A stretch of 5,106 nucleotides of DNA from the NCBI GenBank assembly GCA_021604605.1, contig BQJH01000219.1, forward strand, positions 1 to 5,106, in the 5' to 3' direction. This stretch comes from Hyphococcus sp. (GTDB lineage Bacteria > Pseudomonadota > Alphaproteobacteria > Caulobacterales > Parvularculaceae). The notes beneath the pieces were generated by a model. It searched no databases and was not told where the DNA came from. It saw nothing but the letters and a program-made list of their open reading frames with translations. Numbering within the stretch: the stretch's first letter is position 1; every line of letters begins with the position of its first letter. The position numbers were made by a program, and so were the translations under genes. Shown piece by piece: positions 1 through 5,106 of this stretch.

Positions 1-633
1 CGTCTCTGGAAGGGCGTCCTGCTTGACCGGCTGGCGCCGCAACCGGGTCAAACCTTGCTCGATGTCGCGGGCGGCACAGGCGATGTGGCGATCGGATTTT
101 TAAACCGCGCCAATAATCGCGCAGGCGGACAAACCAACCCGGCAAAGGCAATTGTCTGTGACATCAATCATGAAATGTTGCGCGCTGGCGCCGATAGAAA
201 GATTGCGCGAACGCTGGGCAAACAGCTCACCAGAGTATGCGGTGATGCTGAAAAATTACCGCTGCCAGATCAATCCGCAGATGCTTACACAATCGCTTTT
301 GGCATTCGCAACATGACGGACATGGGTGCCGCCCTTAACGACGCCTACAGAGTATTGCGTCCCGGCGGGCGATTTATGTGCCTGGAATTTTCTCATCCGA
401 TTACGGAAGGTTTACAAATAATCTACGATGCTTATTCCTTCAACGCGATCCCATGGCTCGGCGAAAAGGTCGCCAATGACAGGGCCTCTTACCAGTATCT
501 CGTTGAATCAATCCGCAAATTCCCGGGGCAGGAAGCTTTCGCAACCCGGATCAGGCATGCGGGGTTTTCACGCGTCACTTATGAAAATCTGACGGGCGGC
601 GTGGCGGCGCTGCATATGGCGTGGCGGATTTAG
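1..633 (+). CDS. ubiE: Ubiquinone/menaquinone C-methyltransferase UbiE, 5'-truncated by window edge
   Basis: Class I SAM-dependent methyltransferase that methylates the ring carbon of demethylmenaquinol and of 2-polyprenyl-6-methoxy-benzoquinol in quinone synthesis. The frame is open from base 1, so the gene starts outside the window. The 210 visible residues begin at the conserved RLWK segment, and about 40-50 N-terminal residues are missing compared with the roughly 250-residue family. Motifs, in visible-residue numbering: SAM-binding glycine loop LDVAGGTGD (20-28), acidic post-I strand VCDIN (52-56), CGDAEKLPLPD (80-90), the family signature AFGIRNMTD (99-107), LRPGGRF (119-125), and the C-terminal blocks YQYLVESIRKFPGQEAF (164-180) and LTGGVAALH (197-205). 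A short hydrophilic loop after the SAM motif (about 35-48) is longer than in E. coli UbiE. The stop is TAG at 631-633, followed immediately by ubiB. The identification rests on several family-specific blocks rather than on the general methyltransferase fold alone. Confidence 0.95.
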   Translation, partial: RLWKGVLLDRLAPQPGQTLLDVAGGTGDVAIGFLNRANNRAGGQTNPAKAIVCDINHEMLRAGADRKIARTLGKQLTRVCGDAEKLPLPDQSADAYTIAFGIRNMTDMGAALNDAYRVLRPGGRFMCLEFSHPITEGLQIIYDAYSFNAIPWLGEKVANDRASYQYLVESIRKFPGQEAFATRIRHAGFSRVTYENLTGGVAALHMAWRI

Positions 634-637
634 GCGG
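632..637 (+). promoter_or_regulatory. Ribosome binding site of ubiB, overlapping the ubiE stop codon
   Basis: AGGCGG lies 6 bases before the ATG at 644 and shares its first two bases with the ubiE TAG. This spacing favours ATG 644 over the in-frame TTG at 641, which would leave only 3 bases. The overlap suggests that UbiB translation is coupled to UbiE translation; that is inference from layout. Confidence 0.55.
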
Positions 638-643
638 CTTTTG

Positions 644-2173
644 ATGTTTTCCGCTCTTTCTGATTATGCCCGTCTCCTCCGCGCTGGGTGGACCTTGACC
701 CGCCATGACGCGCTGGTTCCGAGAGAATATGCACATTTAGCACCCGCCCCCATAAAAGCATTCGGCGCGCTGACAAGAATTGGCGCACGCACAAAAGATA
801 AACGCCCCGGAGAGCGGCTCGCCTCAGCTTTTGAAAAACTGGGGCCTGCTTATGTAAAGCTTGGCCAGTTCATGGCGACACGCCCGGACATTATCGGCTT
901 TGAATTGGCTGACGATCTTGGTCGGCTGCAAGATAAAATGCCGCCTTTTGATCAGGAGCTCGCCAAACGCGAAATCAAAACCGGATTAGGACAGCCGGTC
1001 GATGATCTCTTTACGGAGTTTTCGACACCAATTGCCGCTGCCTCTATCGCGCAAGCCCATAAAGCAAAGCTAAAAGACGGCCGCGATGTCGCCGTCAAAA
1101 TTTTACGCCCTGATATTGAGCGCAAAGCCGGTCAGGAGTTTCGCGCATTCGGTCGGGCTGCCCGCCATATCGAGGCGGCCTCAAAAACTGCGCGCCGGAT
1201 GGAGCCAGTAAAATTTATCGAAACCTTGAAAGCCTCCGCTGCGATCGAACTTGATTTGCGCCTTGAGGCCGGCGCCGCTTCTGAGCTCGCTGAAAACCTG
1301 AAAAATGAGCCGGGTTTGCGCATTCCCGATGTCATCTGGCCGCTGACAGCGCGGCGGGTCCTCACCATCGAATGGATCGAAGGCTCGCCCATTAGCGACC
1401 TCAAAAATCTTGATGCACGCGGCATCGACAGGAAATTGCTGGCCTCCCGCGTAATCGCGGTCTTTTTAAAGCAGGCCCTGCACACCGGATTTTTCCATGC
1501 GGATATGCATCAGGGCAATATGATAATCGATCAGGAAGGACGTCTTGCCCTGATCGATTTTGGCATCATGGGCCGCCTCGACAAGCAGGCGCGCCAGACA
1601 TTTGCTGAAATCATCTATGGCTTTATCACCCGCGATTATAAACGCACGGCCGATGTTCATTTTGAAGCCGGATACATTTCCAACAAGCACTCGCGAGAAG
1701 CATTTGCCCAAGCGCTACGCGCCGTTGGTGAACCCTTGCAAGGACGCAACGCGGCGCAAGTCGACATGTCTCGTGTGTTGCAACAATTGTTCGATGTCAC
1801 CGATCTCTTTGACATGCATTTGCGCCCGGAGCTTGTGCTGCTTCAACGCACCATGGTGACGGTGGAGGGCGTCGCGCGACTGCTCGACCCGGAAATCGAT
1901 ATGTGGAAGGCGGCAACGCCGACTGTCCGTGATTATATCAACAACGCGATCGGCCCTGGGGCTCAAGCAGAAAAGCTTCGTGACGCCACACGCAAGGCGC
2001 TGGAGATTGCGCCGCGCCTGCCCGGTTATGTGGAAGAAATCGGCAAGGCGGCCGAAGAAATCGCCCACCATCGCGTCATGGCGCCTCCTCAGCAGCCGCA
2101 AAAAAACAGCAATATATTGATATGGCTGGTAGCCCTCACCGCGCTCGGCCTCGCTCTTAGCGTCGCATTTTGA
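644..2173 (+). CDS. ubiB: Ubiquinone biosynthesis regulatory protein UbiB (ADCK/COQ8 atypical kinase family)
   Basis: Membrane-associated member of the ABC1/ADCK/COQ8 protein-kinase-like family, required for aerobic ubiquinone synthesis. The family is thought to act through ATPase activity supporting the Ubi complex rather than as a hydroxylase. The product is 509 residues from ATG 644, a normal length. Visible hallmarks: the family-specific KLGQ (72-75) followed by RPDIIG; the alanine-rich loop AAASIAQAH (131-139) that replaces the kinase glycine loop; the ATP-site lysine in VAVKILRP (K152); the ELD motif (about 202-204); the catalytic-loop equivalent FFHADMHQGN (283-292); and the metal-binding DFG (305-307). 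The C terminus has a proline/glutamine linker and then a hydrophobic run at about 491-509, enough for one membrane helix; E. coli UbiB has two. All key residues are present and there is no frameshift. It lies 10 bases after ubiE and is probably co-transcribed with it. Confidence 0.96.
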   Translation: MFSALSDYARLLRAGWTLTRHDALVPREYAHLAPAPIKAFGALTRIGARTKDKRPGERLASAFEKLGPAYVKLGQFMATRPDIIGFELADDLGRLQDKMPPFDQELAKREIKTGLGQPVDDLFTEFSTPIAAASIAQAHKAKLKDGRDVAVKILRPDIERKAGQEFRAFGRAARHIEAASKTARRMEPVKFIETLKASAAIELDLRLEAGAASELAENLKNEPGLRIPDVIWPLTARRVLTIEWIEGSPISDLKNLDARGIDRKLLASRVIAVFLKQALHTGFFHADMHQGNMIIDQEGRLALIDFGIMGRLDKQARQTFAEIIYGFITRDYKRTADVHFEAGYISNKHSREAFAQALRAVGEPLQGRNAAQVDMSRVLQQLFDVTDLFDMHLRPELVLLQRTMVTVEGVARLLDPEIDMWKAATPTVRDYINNAIGPGAQAEKLRDATRKALEIAPRLPGYVEEIGKAAEEIAHHRVMAPPQQPQKNSNILIWLVALTALGLALSVAF

Positions 2174-2243
2174 TAAAAACCCAACCGCTCTGGCCACTCT
2201 TTCTTTGCCTTCCAGCCATACGGTTTGGCGGCCATGGCAACGC

Positions 2244-2247
2244 GGAG
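2244..2247 (+). promoter_or_regulatory. Ribosome binding site deciding the start of the uncharacterised gene
   Basis: GGAG lies 7 bases before the ATG at 2255, a good Shine-Dalgarno match. The alternative in-frame starts TTG 2225 and ATG 2234 lack a well-spaced purine-rich site, so ATG 2255 is preferred. Confidence 0.55.
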
Positions 2248-2254
2248 AAACAAT

Positions 2255-2866
2255 ATGTTTGGGATCAATTTTGGCGGCAAGAAAAAAACTGAGCCGCAGG
2301 CAGAACCACAGGGTGAATTTCTAACAGCCCGTCTCAATGCCCGCGTCCAGCCGATTGAACGTGGTGACCATTATGAAGACCCACTGGAAGAAATTTTAAA
2401 GAAAGAAAACCTTGGCGCCGTTACTGGCGGCGGCACACAGCTGGCGGATGAGCCAGCAGGTATCGAATTTTGTGATCTGGAAATTCGCGTTGAAGAAGTC
2501 AGTGATGAAACCCTGCAAGCCGTCATCAGCCGTCTTGAGGATTTGGGCGCGCCAAAAGGCTCGAAGCTTATCCTCGACAGCGACAATCGTGAAATTCCGT
2601 TCGGTAAGTTTGAAGGTATTGGCGTCTTCCTGAATGGTAGCGATCTGCCTGATGAGGTCTACGAGCAATGTGACTTCGACGAGGTCACCGATAACTTTTC
2701 GACACTTTTGGGCGATGCCGGACAGTATAGAGGCTACTGGCACGGCTCCTCTGAGAGCGCCATTTATTGTTACGGGCCTTCATTCGAGGCGATGAAGGCG
2801 GCGATTGCGCCGTTTCTGGCAAGCTACCCCATGTGCCAGGGCGCACGGGTAGAACAAATCGCATAG
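2255..2866 (+). CDS. Uncharacterised acidic protein with two related alpha/beta units
   Basis: I do not recognise a named family. From ATG 2255 the product is 203 residues; starts at 2225 or 2234 would add up to 10 residues (MAAMATRRNN). A short N-terminal stretch (1-25) contains glycines and a KKK cluster. The rest is acidic and soluble-looking, with no signal peptide or membrane segment. Segment 41-108 has a short acidic helix (DPLEEILKKENLG), a glycine-rich turn (VTGGGTQ), a strand with IEFCDLEI, a helix (SDETLQAVISRLEDLG) and a strand (KLIL). Segment 134-203 repeats this order: DEVYEQCDFDEV, a glycine turn (GQYRGYWHG), SAIYCYG, a helix (SFEAMKAAIAPFLAS) and RVEQI. This suggests a duplicated beta-alpha-beta unit, although similarity between the halves is weak. 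It lies 81 bp after ubiB and 35 bp before coaBC, on the same strand. Base and codon use look like those of its neighbours. It is very probably a real gene because of the good ribosome binding site, full-length open frame and tight spacing; its function is unknown. Confidence 0.85.
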   Translation: MFGINFGGKKKTEPQAEPQGEFLTARLNARVQPIERGDHYEDPLEEILKKENLGAVTGGGTQLADEPAGIEFCDLEIRVEEVSDETLQAVISRLEDLGAPKGSKLILDSDNREIPFGKFEGIGVFLNGSDLPDEVYEQCDFDEVTDNFSTLLGDAGQYRGYWHGSSESAIYCYGPSFEAMKAAIAPFLASYPMCQGARVEQIA

Positions 2867-2901
2867 GTGACATTGATCGATTGGGTGTTTATTTTACGCC
2901 C

Positions 2902-4131
2902 ATGACAGATAACTCCATCTTATTGATTATTGGCGGCGGCATTGCCGCCTATAAGAGCCTTGAGCTAATCCGGGAACTGGCGCGGCGCGGCGTCAAGTCA
3001 CGCGCGATCCTGACCAAAGCCGGGACGGAATTTGTCACGCCTTTATCGGTTTCAAGCCTGACCGGTGAAAAGTGCTACACGGATTTATTCGACCTGACTG
3101 ATGAAGCAGAAATGGGTCATATAGAGTTATCGCGCTCGGCGGATTTGTTGGTTGTAGCGCCCGCCACGGCAGGCCTGATGGCAAAAGCCGCAAACGGCCT
3201 CGCCAACGATCTTGCATCGACCACCCTCCTCGCCACGGACAAGCCCGTGCTGTATGCGCCCGCGATGAATGTGCGGATGTGGGAGCACGCCGCAACACAA
3301 CGCAATCTCGCCACACTAAAATCTGACGGCGCGCTTTTTGTCGGACCGGATGAAGGTGACATGGCCTGCGGTGAGTTCGGCCCGGGGCGCATGGCTGAAG
3401 CAATCGATATAGCCGATGCAGTGGAGGCCTATTTTGCCAAAGCTTCCAATGGACCACTTACGGGAAAACGCATCGTCCTGACCGCAGGCCCGACCCACGA
3501 ACCGCTTGACCCTGTACGCTACATCGCCAATCGATCTTCCGGCAAACAGGGCTATGCCATCGCGGCGGCGCTTAGAAACTTGGGCGCTGATGTCGTGTTG
3601 ATAACCGGGCCAACAAATATCACGCCACCCAAGGGCGTTGAGTTAATCCGTGTGCAAACCGCACGAGAGATGATGGTCGCGACTGAAAAAGCCTTGCCCG
3701 CCGATTGCGCCATCTGCTGCGCCGCAGTTGCCGACTACCGCCCAGCAACCGAGACCGATCATAAAATCAAAAAAGAGCGCGGCGGCCTGACCAATATTCA
3801 GGTCACAGAAAACCCGGATATTTTAAAAACCATCTCTCAAATGAAAGCTGGACGCCCGCCGCTCGTCGTCGGTTTTGCCGCGGAAACTGATGATGTTCTT
3901 TGCTATGCAGACGTTAAACGAAAACGAAAAGGATGCGACTGGATTGTCGCCAATGACGTTTCCCCCGGCGCCCACAGCGCCATGGGCGGGGATCGCAACT
4001 CGGTTATTCTAATCACTGAAAAAGGCGATGAGGCCTGGCCAGAAATGCCTAAACAGGAAGTGGCGAAGCGACTAGCAGAACGGATTTCCCAGCAACTCGC
4101 GAAGCCAAAGCTGGTGTCTGCGGCGGAATAA
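2902..4131 (+). CDS. coaBC: Bifunctional phosphopantothenoylcysteine decarboxylase / phosphopantothenate-cysteine ligase (CoaBC, Dfp)
   Basis: Performs two consecutive steps of coenzyme A synthesis: joining 4'-phosphopantothenate to cysteine (CoaB, using CTP) and FMN-dependent decarboxylation to 4'-phosphopantetheine (CoaC). The product is 409 residues from ATG 2902, close to the usual 400-410. The N-terminal CoaC half shows the flavoprotein start ILLIIGGGIAAYKS (6-19), the active-site histidine in MGHIELSRSADLLVVAPAT (H73), the PAMN motif (120-123), and the substrate-flap cysteine in MACGEFGPGRM (C156). The C-terminal CoaB half starts near GKRIVLTAGPT (188-198) and shows DPVRYIANRSSGKQG (203-217, with N210), AVADYRP (275-281), the lysine-rich KIKKER (288-293) and IVANDV (348-353). 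The frame stays open upstream to 2767, but that part overlaps the previous gene and does not look like CoaBC. An in-frame TTG at 2881 is the only plausible alternative start. The ribosome binding site before ATG 2902 is weak, so the start rests on family alignment. It is probably read with the upstream genes. Confidence 0.96.
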   Translation: MTDNSILLIIGGGIAAYKSLELIRELARRGVKSRAILTKAGTEFVTPLSVSSLTGEKCYTDLFDLTDEAEMGHIELSRSADLLVVAPATAGLMAKAANGLANDLASTTLLATDKPVLYAPAMNVRMWEHAATQRNLATLKSDGALFVGPDEGDMACGEFGPGRMAEAIDIADAVEAYFAKASNGPLTGKRIVLTAGPTHEPLDPVRYIANRSSGKQGYAIAAALRNLGADVVLITGPTNITPPKGVELIRVQTAREMMVATEKALPADCAICCAAVADYRPATETDHKIKKERGGLTNIQVTENPDILKTISQMKAGRPPLVVGFAAETDDVLCYADVKRKRKGCDWIVANDVSPGAHSAMGGDRNSVILITEKGDEAWPEMPKQEVAKRLAERISQQLAKPKLVSAAE

Positions 4132-4248
4132 TGCCTAGACCCCCTAAGTCTCCGCAAGAGAAGAAATGCCTCTCCTAGAGAAAGATCAAAGCGGGCTCGC
4201 GGTCGTACTCCGTAAAATTTAAAGTGAATGGCATCCCTACTACGAGGG
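4132..4248. other. Non-coding gap between convergent genes
   Basis: These 117 bases separate the stop codons of coaBC (plus) and the cupin gene (minus). I see only very short inverted repeats: CTCT/AGAG around 4170-4180 and CCCT/AGGG around 4234-4247. Neither is followed by a run of T on either strand. There is an AT-rich patch around 4213-4223. No RNA gene or promoter is apparent. Transcription from both sides must end here or run into the opposite gene, but the signal is not visible. Confidence 0.6.
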
Positions 4249-4677
4249 TTATTGATTCCTCGGCGCCCAATCCGCATCCGCCATTTCAAAATTCTCAAAC
4301 TCAAAGCCGGGCGAGACGGTACAACCAACCAGCGTCCAATCACCCAGGCTTTGCGCCGCCTGCCAACAGTTAGGCGGGACTATGATTTGCGGCGCCTCAC
4401 CTTGGGCGAAGTCATTGCCGAGTTTTTGCGCGCTGGATGCAACACCATCTTGCGACAACGAAAGCTCTAACGGGGCGCCTGCATAAAAATGCCATATCTC
4501 CGCTGCATCGACCCGATGCCAATGAGACCGCTGGCCCTTTTCAAGGAGATAGTAAATCGCTGTCCCGGCGGCGCGTTCACCATCCGCGCTATCTGCGCGC
4601 CATGTCTCACGATACCAGCCGCCCTCCGGGTGCGGCGCCAGCTCAAGCTTTTTGATGATGTCTTGCGCCTCGCCCAT
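4249..4677 (-). CDS. Cupin_5 / DUF985 family protein
   Basis: Small single-domain cupin of 142 residues, a normal length for the DUF985 (Cupin_5) family, whose biochemical role is not settled. The N-terminal signature LELAPHPEGGWYRETWR (11-27) is typical. It is followed by the first barrel strands with IYYLLEKG (41-48) and the likely metal-site segment SHWHRVDAAEIWHFYAG (51-67), offering H52, H54, E60 and H63 as ligands. The second cupin half has PPNCWQAA (101-108) and the closing family block GCTVSPGFEFENFEMA (118-133). I chose ATG 4677 because the signature begins just inside it and GGTGG (minus strand, 4688-4684) sits 6 bases upstream; the open frame further upstream, to 4785, only overlaps fabI. 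It lies 25 bp after the fabI stop on the same strand, so the two are probably co-transcribed. A link to fatty-acid metabolism would be speculation from that position. No signal peptide or membrane segment is seen, so it is probably cytoplasmic. Confidence 0.9.
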   Translation of the reverse strand: MGEAQDIIKKLELAPHPEGGWYRETWRADSADGERAAGTAIYYLLEKGQRSHWHRVDAAEIWHFYAGAPLELSLSQDGVASSAQKLGNDFAQGEAPQIIVPPNCWQAAQSLGDWTLVGCTVSPGFEFENFEMADADWAPRNQ

Positions 4678-4702
4678 GGGTGACCACCGGCAATCGTAAC
4701 GC

Positions 4703-5106
4703 TTAGTCCGTGACCATGTCAGGCACAGCCACCACATGGAAGCCAGCGTCCACATGCAGTGTCTCGCCGGCGCAAGACTTGCCAATGTCGGAAAGGAGAT
4801 AGAGCGCGGCGCCGGAAACGCCTTCCATGGTGGTATCTTCTTTCAGGAGCGACCAATCCTTACCAGTTGACATCAATTGGCGCCCGCCAGTGATGCCCGC
4901 CATGGCCAGTGTTTTCATCGGCCCGGCCGAAATCGCATTGACGCGAATACCTTTAGGGCCAAGATCGCGGGCCGTATAACGCATGGATGCTTCAAGGGCG
5001 GCTTTGGCAACACCCATGACGTTGTAGTTAGGGACAATCCGCTCTGAACCGAGATAAGTGAGGGTAATCATCGCGCCGCCATTCGGCATCAGTTCCGCAG
5101 AGCGCC
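4703..5106 (-). CDS. fabI: Enoyl-[acyl-carrier-protein] reductase (NADH) FabI, C-terminal half, truncated by window edge
   Basis: Short-chain dehydrogenase/reductase-fold enzyme that reduces trans-2-enoyl-ACP with NAD(P)H, the last step of each fatty-acid elongation cycle, and is the usual triclosan target. The frame is open through base 5106, and about 133 C-terminal residues of a roughly 260-residue protein are visible. Numbering from the methionine at 5089, the catalytic set is in place: Y12 in TYLG, Y22 in PNYN and K29 in GVAKA, with the spacing of E. coli Y146, Y156 and K163. GPKGIRVNAISAGPMKTLA (44-62) and ALYLLSDIG (95-103) follow the FabI pattern. Two parts depart from it. GITGG (65-69) puts Gly where E. 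coli has F203, and LLKEDTT (81-87) replaces the common PLRR-type segment. The tail FHVVAVPDMVTD extends a few residues past the usual end. A FabI paralogue or divergent FabI-like reductase is the main alternative. The cupin gene follows 25 bp after the stop. Confidence 0.88.
   Translation of the reverse strand, partial: RSAELMPNGGAMITLTYLGSERIVPNYNVMGVAKAALEASMRYTARDLGPKGIRVNAISAGPMKTLAMAGITGGRQLMSTGKDWSLLKEDTTMEGVSGAALYLLSDIGKSCAGETLHVDAGFHVVAVPDMVTD

Noticed and set aside
1715..2197. Minus-strand open frame of 160 residues inside ubiB
   Set aside because: It is fully explained as the antisense shadow of the conserved ubiB coding sequence, and its translation is rich in Arg, His and Cys with no recognisable motif.
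2174..2254. Possible regulatory element or separate promoter in the 81 bp ubiB-to-unknown gene gap
   Set aside because: I see only short, poorly paired repeats (such as TGGCC/GGCCA) and no clear -35/-10 pair.
2767..2901. In-frame N-terminal extension of CoaBC starting at TTG 2767
   Set aside because: It overlaps the upstream gene in another frame, and its translation does not resemble any CoaBC N terminus. The normal flavoprotein start lies directly after ATG 2902.
4234..4247. CCCT...AGGG inverted repeat just after the cupin stop, as a terminator
   Set aside because: It has only four base pairs and no following T run on either strand, too weak to call a terminator.
3903..4343. Minus-strand open frame of 146 residues spanning the coaBC end and the convergent gap
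   Set aside because: It overlaps both coaBC and the cupin gene, has an Arg/Ser-rich shadow-like composition, and shows no family motif.
4678..4785. 36-residue N-terminal extension of the cupin, rich in Trp and Met
   Set aside because: It is the antisense-strand fabI 3' end read in another frame. The DUF985 signature begins just after ATG 4677, which has its own ribosome binding site.

Overview
This window looks like ordinary chromosome from an alphaproteobacterium. The signs are the order ubiE, ubiB, (one extra gene), coaBC on the plus strand, the alphaproteobacterial style of the UbiE, UbiB and CoaBC sequences, and a by-eye G+C content in the mid-50s percent. I cannot name a genus. There is no sign of a mobile element, CRISPR array, tRNA or rRNA.

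Positions 1-4131 carry four same-strand genes. These are the 3' part of ubiE (C-methyltransferase of ubiquinone/menaquinone synthesis), a complete ubiB (ADCK/COQ8-type atypical kinase needed for ubiquinone synthesis), an uncharacterised acidic protein of about 203 residues, and a complete coaBC (bifunctional enzyme taking phosphopantothenate to 4'-phosphopantetheine). ubiE and ubiB are tightly packed, with the ubiB ribosome binding site overlapping the ubiE stop codon. The gaps before the uncharacterised gene (81 bp) and before coaBC (35 bp) are short enough for a single transcript.

Positions 4132-4248 are a non-coding gap between convergent genes, with no convincing terminator. Positions 4249-5106 lie on the minus strand. 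They hold the 3' half of fabI (enoyl-ACP reductase), running off the right edge, followed after 25 bp by a small cupin of the DUF985/Cupin_5 family. These two are probably co-transcribed.

Most of the window is core metabolism: quinone, coenzyme A and fatty-acid synthesis. The least explained part is the acidic protein at 2255-2866. It sits between ubiB and coaBC and appears to contain two diverged copies of one small alpha/beta unit. The FabI fragment also has unusual residues in its substrate-side segment. I found no convincing undescribed multi-gene system.
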